DNA of 64,000 nucleotides from Rhizobium freirei PRF 81 (GTDB lineage: Bacteria > Pseudomonadota > Alphaproteobacteria > Rhizobiales > Rhizobiaceae), in the NCBI RefSeq assembly GCF_000359745.1, contig NZ_AQHN01000027.1:1-64000 (forward strand), given 5' to 3'. The stretch's first letter is position 1; each line of letters starts with the position of its first letter. The notes beneath the pieces are model-generated. The model had not been told where the DNA came from and made no database searches. It saw nothing but the letters and a program-made list of their open reading frames with translations. The position numbers were made by a program, and so were the translations under genes. This document shows, piece after piece, positions 1 to 8,026 of the stretch.

Positions 1-68
1 TGAGCCGATACGCCCAAACCACCAACCGACAGCGCCACTACCGCCGTCGTCGTCAGAAACTTTATCAT
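1..68 (-). CDS. N-terminus of an exported protein (partial)
   Basis: Only the first 22 codons are in the window. They read as a signal peptide: a lysine at residue 3, then a hydrophobic Ala/Val/Leu/Gly stretch ending near VSA. A clear ribosome binding site (GGGAGG) lies 5 bases before the ATG at 66-68. The gene is divergent from a LacI-family regulator, which often sits beside a sugar ABC transporter operon. A periplasmic sugar-binding protein is therefore a reasonable guess, but the mature part is not visible. Confidence 0.6.
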   Translation of the reverse strand, partial: MIKFLTTTAVVALSVGGLGVSA

Positions 69-180
69 TCTAACCTCCCAATTGTGCAAATCGTCCGAGC
101 GAAGGTTGTCCTCCGCTCCCCTAAAAGCCTCCGTCCTCAGGCGGATGCCATCTGCTTGCGGCCTCACTCGCCGCGAAAGC

Positions 181-196
181 ATTTAAAACGTTACAA
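181..196. promoter_or_regulatory. Candidate LacI-type operator
   Basis: The AT-rich stretch TTAAAACGTTACAA has the AACGTT core (187-192) with a central CG, typical of LacI-family operators. It lies between the divergent exported-protein gene and the LacI regulator, where such a site would control both. A better palindrome with the same core is at 317-328. Confidence 0.4.
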
Positions 197-281
197 ATAA
201 GCTCAAGTCAAGATCCTGCTTCCGATTTCTGAATCCGGCATAAATAGCTGAATAGTCTTACTTTTAGTGGGGAAATCGACC

Positions 282-1475
282 ATGTCCTCGAACGTGTTTA
301 CCCAGATATCGGCTCGGAAAACGTTTTCGTCAACGCATTTGCACTTCGTGCCGAAACAGCGTACAAGACGCCGACCCCGATGCAGGCTGAGTATTCTCTT
401 GAAAGATATTCCCGGAAGATCCGCGTCCCTTGCGACGCCCGTGGGCAGAAGCGGAAAGCCGACCCTCCGCACAATTTCCGAGATGACCGGCTTTGCCGTC
501 ACGACCGTCTCCCGCGCGCTGGGCAATGCACCGCAGATTTCGGTCGAGACGCGCGAGCGCGTTCACGCAGTCGCTGCTCAAATCGGATATCTGCCTGATC
601 GCGCGGCGCAGCGTTTGAAGACGGGCAAGACGAACGTCATCGGCGTCCTGCTCGATCCGCACGAGGAGATCCTGGGCTACGGCATTTCCATCATGCACGG
701 CCTGGCCAAGGCCTTAAAGAATACCGCCTACCACCTGATCGTGACGCCGAATTTCATCAATGGAAGCAACATCGAGGCGGTACAATATCTGGTGCGCAAT
801 CGGATGGTCGACGGGCTGATTTTCTCCCGAACAGAGCCTTTCGATCCCCGCGTTCGCCTTCTGCTCGAAAACGACTTTCCCTTTGTCACGCATGGGCGGA
901 CGGAATTCACCGTCGGCCATCCCTTTGTCGACTACGATAATTTCAGTTTCGCCTATGAGGCGACCAAGCGGCTGGTGGAACGTGGACGGCGGAAGCTGTT
1001 GATCATCCTCCCGCCAAGGCGGCTGACTTTTTCTCAGCACCTGCTGCACGGTTTCATGACGGCCGTTCGCGAGGCGGGAGTTGACTACGAGATCCCGAAT
1101 GAGATCGATTTGGACTGTCCGGTGGAACAGATCCGCGACTATATCAGCCGTCGCGCATCGGAGCCCGGCTTTCCCGATGGTTTTACTTGCGGAGGCGAGG
1201 TTTCGGCCCTGGCAACGATCACGGGCATGGCTGACAACGGCCTTGCGCTCGGTGTCGAATATGATGTGGTGGCAAAGCGTACCTCGAAATTGCTCAGCCA
1301 GATCCAGCCCAAGGTCGAGACCATCTATGAAGATCTGACAGACACGGGCGAGCGGATGGGGCACGTCTTGCTGGCTTGTATTGCCGGCGATCGCATGGTC
1401 GAAAAACAGGTTTTGCTGAAACCTGAGTTCAGCTTTCCGATGCTTGCCGGTGTCAAGGACGGGGGATTTCCATGA
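282..1475 (+). CDS. LacI-family transcriptional regulator
   Basis: This is a sugar-responsive repressor type. The DNA-binding domain is clear: a LacI helix-turn-helix beginning around KPTLRTISEMTGFAVTTVSR, with the hinge region near RAAQRLKTGKTNVIG, followed by a periplasmic-binding-protein-like effector domain to the C-terminus. The start is uncertain. ATG 282 has GGGGA upstream, but it adds about 60 residues ahead of the helix-turn-helix that LacI proteins do not usually have, and this stretch contains a perfect operator-like palindrome. In-frame TTG 399 or GTG 441 would give a normal N-terminus but lack a good ribosome binding site. The divergent neighbour is an exported protein, so control of a sugar transporter to the left of the window is likely. 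The sequence style recalls rhizobial AglR-type regulators, but the ligand is not known. Confidence 0.85.
   Translation: MSSNVFTQISARKTFSSTHLHFVPKQRTRRRPRCRLSILLKDIPGRSASLATPVGRSGKPTLRTISEMTGFAVTTVSRALGNAPQISVETRERVHAVAAQIGYLPDRAAQRLKTGKTNVIGVLLDPHEEILGYGISIMHGLAKALKNTAYHLIVTPNFINGSNIEAVQYLVRNRMVDGLIFSRTEPFDPRVRLLLENDFPFVTHGRTEFTVGHPFVDYDNFSFAYEATKRLVERGRRKLLIILPPRRLTFSQHLLHGFMTAVREAGVDYEIPNEIDLDCPVEQIRDYISRRASEPGFPDGFTCGGEVSALATITGMADNGLALGVEYDVVAKRTSKLLSQIQPKVETIYEDLTDTGERMGHVLLACIAGDRMVEKQVLLKPEFSFPMLAGVKDGGFP
317..328. promoter_or_regulatory. Perfect palindrome GAAAACGTTTTC, LacI-type operator
   Basis: GAAAACGTTTTC is a perfect 12-base palindrome with a central CG, the classic LacI/GalR-family operator form. 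It lies just inside the longest possible reading frame of the adjacent LacI regulator. It could be an autoregulatory site in the 5' untranslated region if the real start is further downstream. Confidence 0.5.
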
Positions 1476-2100
1476 CGGCCCGACGCTCGAACCAGGCGGT
1501 CCCCTCTGTCAGATAGGCTCTGGCTCCCCGGATATCGACCGCCATTGCTCTCTGCGAGCGCTGCCAGGGGCCGGAGACGCTTCGGAAAATCATAAGCCGC
1601 TCCAATCCTTTCAAGAGCGCCGCGTAGGCCTTTCGCTGGAGAGCGATCGGTCCGACCGGCACTATGATCGGATGGTCGAATTCGCCTGAGTTCCTTCTTG
1701 AGCAGTGTCCATAAGAGCCGCCGGGAGCGAGGTTTGCATGCCGAAATCGATGGCGTATCCGCCGATCCTCCAGCGGATCACGAAAGCGTCGTCTTCAACA
1801 GCGCAAACGTGAGCGAGAGCCAATTCTCGGCGCAAACGTATGGCCCGCCCGTTCGCAAGTAGAATTTTAAATTGCCGAACAGCCTGCTTCAACCCGTTCG
1901 GTCTCACGGCCATGCCGTGGCCGAGATGGATATCTGGGCCATAGATTCGGGCTGGTTCAAGGCGAGCCACGTTGTGATGGAGCTTGCTACGTTTCAAGCC
2001 GTATATCTTTGCCCCTTGGCGAGGCTTTCTTGTCCAAAAATATGATGCCGCTGATATACGGAGTCAAAAAGGCGGCCGACAAATCCGTCTGTTTACATGC
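1476..2100. other. Region without a supported gene
   Basis: About 600 bases between the LacI regulator and the repeat/IS remnant. Two short minus-strand frames (1453-1662 and 1662-1997) are open but have no recognisable domain and no convincing ribosome binding site. They could be remains of a decayed gene. Nothing else was identified. Confidence 0.4.
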
Positions 2101-2174
2101 GTTTCCGCCTTTCCTTGAATCGCGGAAATGCTCTATCTTCTTGTTTTCTTACGCATTCCGGACGGAAAACCGCT
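2101..2174 (-). repeat. Intergenic repeat, copy 1
   Basis: Read on the minus strand this begins AGCGGTTTTCCGTCCGGAAT and continues through GATAGAGCATTTCCGCGATTC, ending with GCGGAAA, which can pair with TTTCCGC. A second copy with many identical positions lies on the plus strand at 20285-20367. The form (short, palindromic, intergenic, dispersed) resembles the mosaic repeats described in rhizobia. This copy lies directly beyond the truncated end of the IS remnant. Confidence 0.6.
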
Positions 2175-2194
2175 GCGCACTTTTCCTCGATACT

Positions 2195-2473
2195 CTAGCT
2201 TCGCCCTTTCGATGTCTTCGCCAGCATCTCGCTCAGCGTCGCCGCCGAGAGCATGGCTTCGGCCAAAAGCTTCTTGAGCTTCTGGTTCTCTTCCTCCAGT
2301 GCTCTCACCCTTCTGGCATCGAGACCGGCATTTCCGAATTGCAGGGATTGCCACCGATAGAAGGTCGGCTCGCTGATGCCGTGCTTGTGGCAGACATCTG
2401 CCACCTTCACGCCGGCTTGGTGCTCCTTCAGAATGCCCGTAATCTGGTCGTCGTCGAATTTTCTCTTGCCCAT
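2195..2473 (-). mobile_element. IS3-family transposase OrfA remnant
   Basis: The 92-residue product has the OrfA layout: a basic start (MGKRKFDDDQITGILKEHQA), a helix-turn-helix (VADVCHKHGISEPTFYRWQ) and a leucine-zipper-like tail (ALEEENQKLKKLLAEAM). OrfB, which carries the DDE catalytic domain, is absent: a dispersed intergenic repeat begins about 20 bases past the stop. The ATG is only 7 bases from the stop of the membrane fusion protein gene, leaving no room for a normal left inverted repeat. The element is therefore truncated at both ends and should be immobile. Confidence 0.8.
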
Positions 2474-2480
2474 CACCGCT

Positions 2481-3926
2481 TCAGTCCTCACGAAATGCTT
2501 TGTTGAAGCTGTCGAGGAGTGGCCTGATAGCATAGAGCGCCACGCTGCTTTTGCCCGTTTCGATCATTGTCTGTGCGGGCATGCCCGCGACCAGTTCGAC
2601 ATCGCTCATTTTCGCCAACCGTTCGTCCGTCACACGGATTGTCGCGGCAAAGTAGGGCTGACCGCTCTGCGTATCGATCAGACGGTCCGCTGATACATAC
2701 TCGACCCGACCTTTCAGGAGTGGAACACGCCGCTGATTGTATGGAAGAAGGTGAACCTGCGCCTCGAGCCCTGCACGGACGAGATTGATGTCTTCCGGTC
2801 TGACGTGGGCAGACACGACAAGGCGATCGGCGCGTGGCAGAAGATCGACGAGCGGTTCGCCCGCGCCGATCACACCGCCGGCTGTATGGATGCGCAAGTT
2901 CATAATTATTCCATCTTCGGGAGCGCGGATATCGGTCCTTGAAAGTTGGTCATCGATTGCCCACAGGCGCTCGCGCAATTGCATGATCTGGCCTTCCGTG
3001 TCGCGCATGCCTTGCGCGACCTCGCTCAACCGGTCGCTCTCAAGCTTGGCAAGGTCGGCCTGCGATCCGCTGATCACCTGATAGGCGCGAGAGATCTGCG
3101 CCTCTACCTGTCCCTGCTGGCCGGCAAGGTCTGCTTTTTCCCGCTGCAGGTTGAGAAGTGTGTTCTTTCTTTCCAATCCTTTGGCGCTGAGGGCCGTCAC
3201 CTGATCCAGTTCTTGCTGCGAGATTGCGGCTCTTTCAGCGAGTGCCGTCTTCTGCGCGCCAAGTCCGATGATTTCCTGCTGCACCTGCGCGACTTTCTCG
3301 TTGGTGATCGCAACTTCAGCCTGCATGACCCGGCGGCGGGCTTCGAAGATCTTCTGTTGTCCCGCCAGAATCGCGCCGACCGCAGGATCTCTGTCCATTG
3401 CTGCCCTGAGGTCCGGCGGATAGGCGACATGGTCGGCGCCCGTCTGCTCGGCAAGCAGGCGGGCTCGACTTCCTTCCGCGTCCCAAAGCTGCTCTTGAAT
3501 ACTGTCGCGCTCCGAGCGAGACTTCGTATCGTCGAGTTCTATCACGATCTGCCCGGCCGTGACCGCATCGCCGTTTTTGACGAGTATCCGCCGCACAATT
3601 CCGCCTTCCAGATGCTGAATGGTCTTACGGCTGGACTCCGGTTCGACAACGCCCGATGCAATCGCAGCGCTTTTCAGCGGCGCCAGAACCGACCAGATTC
3701 CCAATCCGACTATAAAGACCGAGATCAACAGGTTACCGGTCCAAACAACGCCTCTGAGCGCCGGCATGGGCGAAGGGGGGGCGGGTCCGCGCTGTTTCGA
3801 CTCGATCTCCGGCGAATAGGCCGCCTGTTGACCGGCTGTCGCCGTCGATCGTTGAGCGACCCCCTGGGCCGTCCTTGACGAATTTGAAAATCTCGCCGGC
3901 GTTGCGTCCAGTTGAACAAGGGTCAT
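2481..3926 (-). CDS. Type I secretion membrane fusion protein (HlyD/PrtE family)
   Basis: The 481-residue protein should bridge the inner-membrane ABC exporter and an outer-membrane TolC-type channel. It has a Pro/Gln-rich cytoplasmic N-terminus and one membrane segment around residues 62-82 (LLISVFIVGLGIWSVLAPL). A biotinyl-lipoyl-like hairpin follows (GGIVRRILVKNGDAVTAGQ), then a long coiled-coil region and a C-terminal beta domain ending FNKAFRED, the usual end for this family. AAGGA precedes the ATG. It lies 14 bases downstream of the exporter gene on the same strand, so the two form one operon. No TolC gene is in the window. Confidence 0.92.
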   Translation of the reverse strand: MTLVQLDATPARFSNSSRTAQGVAQRSTATAGQQAAYSPEIESKQRGPAPPSPMPALRGVVWTGNLLISVFIVGLGIWSVLAPLKSAAIASGVVEPESSRKTIQHLEGGIVRRILVKNGDAVTAGQIVIELDDTKSRSERDSIQEQLWDAEGSRARLLAEQTGADHVAYPPDLRAAMDRDPAVGAILAGQQKIFEARRRVMQAEVAITNEKVAQVQQEIIGLGAQKTALAERAAISQQELDQVTALSAKGLERKNTLLNLQREKADLAGQQGQVEAQISRAYQVISGSQADLAKLESDRLSEVAQGMRDTEGQIMQLRERLWAIDDQLSRTDIRAPEDGIIMNLRIHTAGGVIGAGEPLVDLLPRADRLVVSAHVRPEDINLVRAGLEAQVHLLPYNQRRVPLLKGRVEYVSADRLIDTQSGQPYFAATIRVTDERLAKMSDVELVAGMPAQTMIETGKSSVALYAIRPLLDSFNKAFRED

Positions 3927-3940
3927 GGCGGCGTCCTTCC

Positions 3941-5656
3941 CTATGTTCCGGTTCGAGATGGTGGTTGAAGATGAGTTTCATAGATCCGCTCACTGTCGCC
4001 GAAGGCAGCCACCGTCCCGTTACGCATAATGGCAATCTTGTTGGTGACGGGCAGGATTCCCATCCGGTGCGTTATGATGACGACGATCATCCCCTTGGAT
4101 TTCATGCGCTCAATTGCCTTGAACAGCATGCGTTCGCCGTCGTAATCCAAGCTCGAGTTCGGATCGTCGAGAACGACAAGAGACGGATTTCCGTAGGCTG
4201 CCCGTGCCAGTCCCAGCTGCTGGCGCTGAGCTCTAAGGAGCAGGTTTCCACCTTCGCCGATATCGGTCTCATAGCCCTTGGGCAGCCGCATGATCGCTTC
4301 GTGCAATCCAACCAGCTTCGCGGCATCGATCGCTTTGCCGGGATCCCCTCCGTCCAGCCGGCCTATCACATCCTTGATTGCACCGCCGAAGAGCTCGATG
4401 TCCTGCGGCAGGTATCCGACGTGGCGGGTCCCTCCGCAAAGGCGCAGGGCTGAGATATCGACCCCACCAAGAAGAGCATATCCGCTCGTTGCTTGCACAA
4501 CGCCTGCCATAATGCGACCTAGTGTCGATTTTCCCGATCCCGACGGACCGATGAGCGCTACGCAATCGCCTGGCGCGAGGCGCAATGTGATGCCCGTCAA
4601 TAGCTGCCTGTTGGCGAATGGCTGAATATAGCTGACGTTATCGAGAACAAGGCCATTGGGTTCCGGCAGCGGCACGGTTCGGGCATCGCGTTCCGATGCG
4701 ACGGCGATCAGCATTCCGTTCAAGCGATTGAAGGCATTCCGCGCATACGTGAAGGAGCGCCATGCACCTATTGCGCCCTCGATTGGTGCGAGCCCGCGCC
4801 CGAGCAGCAAACTCGCAACGAAGATGATTCCGGGACTGCTGCTGCTCGAAAGCACCAGCCATGTAGCGGATCCCATCATGAGGATCTGCGCGAGCGTGCG
4901 GATCGATTTGGAGAAACCAAGAATGATCTCCGTCCGGTGCATCGCGATGTCCTGCGCCCTTCTTGCCATTTCCGCATCGCGATAGACGACCAGCGCTGCG
5001 CCATACTGCATGCCCATTGCCCGGATCACCTCGATGTTCTTGAGGGCGCTCGCAAATCGCAGATAGCTCCTCGAAAGGGCAAGATTGGCGCGGCCAAGGG
5101 GCTCTTGCGTCGACATCTCCGTCAGGAACGCAAACAACAAAAGTGCAAGTGCGCTCAAAAGACCGATGGTCCCAAGCAGCGGGTGAACGAGAAAGAGCAG
5201 GAGCAGAAATACCGGCGCCCAGGGAACGTCAAAAAAAAGGGAACTGGCCGGGGAATCGAGGAACTGACGCAATGCGGCCAGGTCCCTGTAGCACTCCGTG
5301 GCGGCTCCTGGATCGGCGCGAGCGGCATATTCGAATGATGCGGTGAGCACCATGGGCCGTAGCCTGTGATCCAGCCAGCTGCCGATGCGCGAAAGAGCTG
5401 CCCTGCGCACGATATCCAGCGTTGACCCGACCACCACGGCGATGGCGATAATTATCGTCAACATCAGGAGCGTGTCTACGCTTCGGCTCGACAGGACCCT
5501 GTCATAGATCTGCAGGAGATAGATTGAAGGCGCTAGAAGAAAGAGATTGTAGCCGCAGCTATAAAGGAAAACCAACCCGAAGGCTCCGGCACAAGCCCGG
5601 AGCGCAACAACGAGGTGTGTCTGCGGGCGCGATGGCTTTATAGAAATCTTTGTCAT
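3941..5656 (-). CDS. Type I secretion ABC exporter (PrtD-like), altered signature
   Basis: A 571-residue fused permease/ATPase of the PrtD/HasD type: about six membrane segments in the first 300 residues, then a nucleotide-binding domain with Walker A GPSGSGKST, Q-loop GYLPQD and H-loop ITHR. Two normally fixed motifs differ. The ABC signature LSGGQ reads LLRAQ, and Walker B reads VVLDDPNSSLD with Asp where the catalytic Glu is expected. I checked the signature codons in the DNA. The start at 5656 was chosen because the membrane domain follows directly; a longer frame to 5713 adds an unlikely extension. The neighbouring glycine-rich proteins are the probable cargo. Confidence 0.9.
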   Translation of the reverse strand: MTKISIKPSRPQTHLVVALRACAGAFGLVFLYSCGYNLFLLAPSIYLLQIYDRVLSSRSVDTLLMLTIIIAIAVVVGSTLDIVRRAALSRIGSWLDHRLRPMVLTASFEYAARADPGAATECYRDLAALRQFLDSPASSLFFDVPWAPVFLLLLFLVHPLLGTIGLLSALALLLFAFLTEMSTQEPLGRANLALSRSYLRFASALKNIEVIRAMGMQYGAALVVYRDAEMARRAQDIAMHRTEIILGFSKSIRTLAQILMMGSATWLVLSSSSSPGIIFVASLLLGRGLAPIEGAIGAWRSFTYARNAFNRLNGMLIAVASERDARTVPLPEPNGLVLDNVSYIQPFANRQLLTGITLRLAPGDCVALIGPSGSGKSTLGRIMAGVVQATSGYALLGGVDISALRLCGGTRHVGYLPQDIELFGGAIKDVIGRLDGGDPGKAIDAAKLVGLHEAIMRLPKGYETDIGEGGNLLLRAQRQQLGLARAAYGNPSLVVLDDPNSSLDYDGERMLFKAIERMKSKGMIVVIITHRMGILPVTNKIAIMRNGTVAAFGDSERIYETHLQPPSRTGT

Positions 5657-5718
5657 TATCAGATCTCGCTGCACTTGATACTGACAAGAAGACGCTGCGG
5701 GCCGTCTCAGCAACCCTT

Positions 5719-5748
5719 GAGGGTCGCCAGCCGAAACTGGCGACCCTC
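5719..5748 (-). terminator. Strong hairpin between substrate-like gene and exporter gene
   Basis: GAGGGTCGCCAG and CTGGCGACCCTC form a perfect 12-base-pair stem around a 6-base loop. It starts 11 bases after the stop of the glycine-rich gene and lies about 60 bases before the exporter start. There is no T-run, so it may be a partial terminator or an RNA-stabilising hairpin that lowers exporter expression relative to its cargo, a common arrangement in type I secretion operons. Confidence 0.65.
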
Positions 5749-5758
5749 GGGCCTGAGT

Positions 5759-6334
5759 TCATGAGCCAAGATGGCTGAGATCGATATGACCGAAGTCGTT
5801 TGTGAAATGATCGAGAGCATTGTTCACCGTCGTCGTTTCGGGATCCGTGTGAATCAATGCCGACGAGATATCGCCGCCGCGAGCCACGTTCCCGTTGCCG
5901 CCGTTGCCGCCGACGCCTGCGAGGATGGTGGCATGCTGATCGGCCAGAAGCTGCGTATATTGTGTCGCGGTCGTAGCCGCATTCACAGTAGCCGTGTCGC
6001 CGCCGCTCGTGTTTCCTTGACTGCCGTCGGAGTGAGCGTCTCCCCCCGCGCCGCCGGCGCCGCTGTTCGTGGCCGTCGAAAACAAGCCGTTCTGGGCCAT
6101 GGTAAAGCCACCGCTTCCGCCACCGCCGGCGCTCCAATCCGCTACCTGCCCAACATGATCGCCGTTGTGCAGATCGGTAGATGTCCCCTCGACCGCTTGC
6201 GTATTGGCGACATATGCAACCGGGTTGTAGTCAATGTTTCCATAGTTGTAGCCGCCGGCGCCGTTGCCGGCACTCGCGTCGCCTGCGTGTGGGTCGTTGA
6301 GCTGAATCGTGTCAGACAATTGTGGAATAGGCAT
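5759..6334 (-). CDS. Glycine-rich protein, putative type I secretion substrate
   Basis: This 191-residue protein has no cleavable signal peptide and is rich in Gly, Asn, Asp, Ala and Thr, with few charged residues and no Cys. It contains GGGGSGGF, GAGGAGGD and, near the C-terminus, DQHATILAGVGGNGGNGN. That last motif recurs in the protein encoded at 6938-8026 (NQHPTEMAGIGGNGGSGN). The C-terminal tail (IDLSHLGS) is short and mixed hydrophobic, which would suit an uncleaved type I secretion signal, though this is inference. AAGGAG sits 8 bases before ATG 6334, preferred over GTG 6343. It is immediately upstream of the exporter genes. No known family was recognised. Confidence 0.75.
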   Translation of the reverse strand: MPIPQLSDTIQLNDPHAGDASAGNGAGGYNYGNIDYNPVAYVANTQAVEGTSTDLHNGDHVGQVADWSAGGGGSGGFTMAQNGLFSTATNSGAGGAGGDAHSDGSQGNTSGGDTATVNAATTATQYTQLLADQHATILAGVGGNGGNGNVARGGDISSALIHTDPETTTVNNALDHFTNDFGHIDLSHLGS

Positions 6335-6937
6335 TGATGTCACTCCTTCGATTTCGTTTCGTCTGTGTTCCTTCTACGGCGTGGGTATCCAGCATCTCAT
6401 CGCCAGCCAATATAACCGCGCGTGAATATTGCTCGCGATTTAACCTGCGAGCTATCTGGATATTCGGCGACGTTCCTTCGGACGTATGCCTGGAGGTGGC
6501 AGAGCGTTATTTTGGCTTAGTCCTTAGTGTTTGACGCCGGATGGCATGGTCATGATTACGCCTTCGACCTGGTGGAAGCGGCACCGTTTTTCGAACCAAC
6601 GTCCGCCCCGGCGAATCGCCTGTATTCCGGGGTTCTGATCGGGCGGCACTCGGTGGAGGAGATCTCGTTCGGGGCCATAAAACTGTCGGGTTCCGTCGCG
6701 GGAAAGGGGGCTGCAGGATGTTGGGCCACTTATCCAAAGGCGGATATAGTGCCCTCAAACCCGCGCAACGGGACCCTGCGGCCATGACGGCCAAATGGCT
6801 ATAGAACTAGCCGACGGGATGTAGACGATTTGCGGGCTCCGCTTTTCTTGCGTTCAGATGCACAATGCCTGAACAATCCAGGCTACATGCGCTGCATGCT
6901 CGGTGGGCGTGCGGTCGACCGCGGAATGGAGACGGTA
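6335..6937. other. Intergenic region between divergent glycine-rich genes
   Basis: About 600 bases separate the two divergent glycine-rich protein genes. Open frames here are short and show no family features. The region should hold both promoters and any binding site for the nearby LuxR-type regulator, but I could not define a convincing promoter or operator by eye. Confidence 0.4.
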
Positions 6938-8026
6938 ATGACGGAAATTCGTCCGTTGTTGGAAGACTTGCCCAAAGCGGGCACCGATCAAAACCCCGCC
7001 TTCAATTTGGCCGCGGGGCATCTGGCACTGGTGCCGACTTGGCTTCCATTGGATGTCGCTTCTGGTCCGGGCTATAATTCAGCCGGCAGCGGTGGTGACG
7101 GGATAAGCGAAGGCGTGATCAACAGCAACGCATTGGCCGTCTTCGTGCCCTCCAATACCGCTATTGCAGGACCTCATTCGGGTGCCGACGCCTTCCAGGG
7201 CAACGACGCACTCGTCAATCAGCATCCCACCGAAATGGCTGGGATAGGCGGGAATGGCGGAAGCGGCAACGCGGCCATCGGCGGCGGCGGTGACGCCAAT
7301 CATGCCGGATCGGGGGGTGTCGGCCTCTTCTACGGCGGGCTTGTAAGCTCCGATGTCGCGCTGTTTGCCCCCGTGAACACGGCTGTGGCGGCGGGCCCTG
7401 GTGCGGTAGCTCACGCTGACCAATCGAACAATGCAGTGTTTCTGCAGGGCGCAACCCAGATTGGCGGCGTCGGTGGCTCGGGCGGAGATCATAACTTCGC
7501 GAGCCATGACTCGTCGACGAGCCCAGGAACTGCATTGACTTTTACCGGCGACAATTATGCGGGCCATGGCGGCGATGGAGTTTTCGTCGGCAGCATGGTC
7601 GACGTGAATGTGGCCATCTTCTCACCGATCAACATCGCCGTAGGCGCCGCAGGCGGCTCGGCGGAGGCTCATCAGACAAACAATGCAGTATTCGATCAAG
7701 GCGGCATGCAGATCGCAGGCATCGGCGGCAACGGCGGTGGCTTCAACATGTCGTCAGAGACGATCTTTACCGGCAGCCATGAGGGTGGCGGCGGCGGGAT
7801 TGGATCGTCAACCGGCAGCTTGGTCGACGTCAATCTCGCCTATTTCCACCCCATCAACATTGCGGTTCCCGCCGGCGGGACGGCGGACGCCCAGCAGATC
7901 GATCATGTTCTCTACGATCAGCATGCGCTGCAGTTGGCCGGCATCGGGGGGCACGGTGGAGCCGGCAACCTCACGGACGCCCATTCGGCTCTCGTAGACG
8001 ACATTCTGAGCTTCATGCATACCTAG
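6938..8026 (+). CDS. Glycine-rich protein with four tandem repeats, putative secreted
   Basis: The 362-residue product has a leader of about 48 residues, then four degenerate repeats of 74-85 residues (about 49-122, 123-207, 208-282 and 283-362). Each carries a Gly-rich opening, a segment like LVDVNVAIFSPINIAV, an Asn-rich NNAVF element and a closing AGIGGNGGxGN. There is no Cys and no signal peptide. The end, VDDILSFMHT, is acidic then hydrophobic, as often seen in type I secretion signals. The start was set at ATG 6938, with GGAG 6 bases upstream; ATG 6926 is possible. The repeats may form a beta-solenoid or surface polymer, but the function is unknown. Confidence 0.8.
   Translation: MTEIRPLLEDLPKAGTDQNPAFNLAAGHLALVPTWLPLDVASGPGYNSAGSGGDGISEGVINSNALAVFVPSNTAIAGPHSGADAFQGNDALVNQHPTEMAGIGGNGGSGNAAIGGGGDANHAGSGGVGLFYGGLVSSDVALFAPVNTAVAAGPGAVAHADQSNNAVFLQGATQIGGVGGSGGDHNFASHDSSTSPGTALTFTGDNYAGHGGDGVFVGSMVDVNVAIFSPINIAVGAAGGSAEAHQTNNAVFDQGGMQIAGIGGNGGGFNMSSETIFTGSHEGGGGGIGSSTGSLVDVNLAYFHPINIAVPAGGTADAQQIDHVLYDQHALQLAGIGGHGGAGNLTDAHSALVDDILSFMHT

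Noticed and set aside
1453..1997. Two short minus-strand open frames after the LacI gene
   Set aside because: No recognisable domain, no good ribosome binding site, and they overlap each other's ends in a way typical of random frames.
2481..2510. Membrane fusion protein truncated by the IS insertion
   Set aside because: The C-terminus (FNKAFRED) matches the usual family end, so the gene appears complete.
5771..6337. Plus-strand frame opposite the small glycine-rich gene
   Set aside because: It is an antisense frame without a ribosome binding site or family motif; the minus-strand gene has both a strong site and a partner family member.
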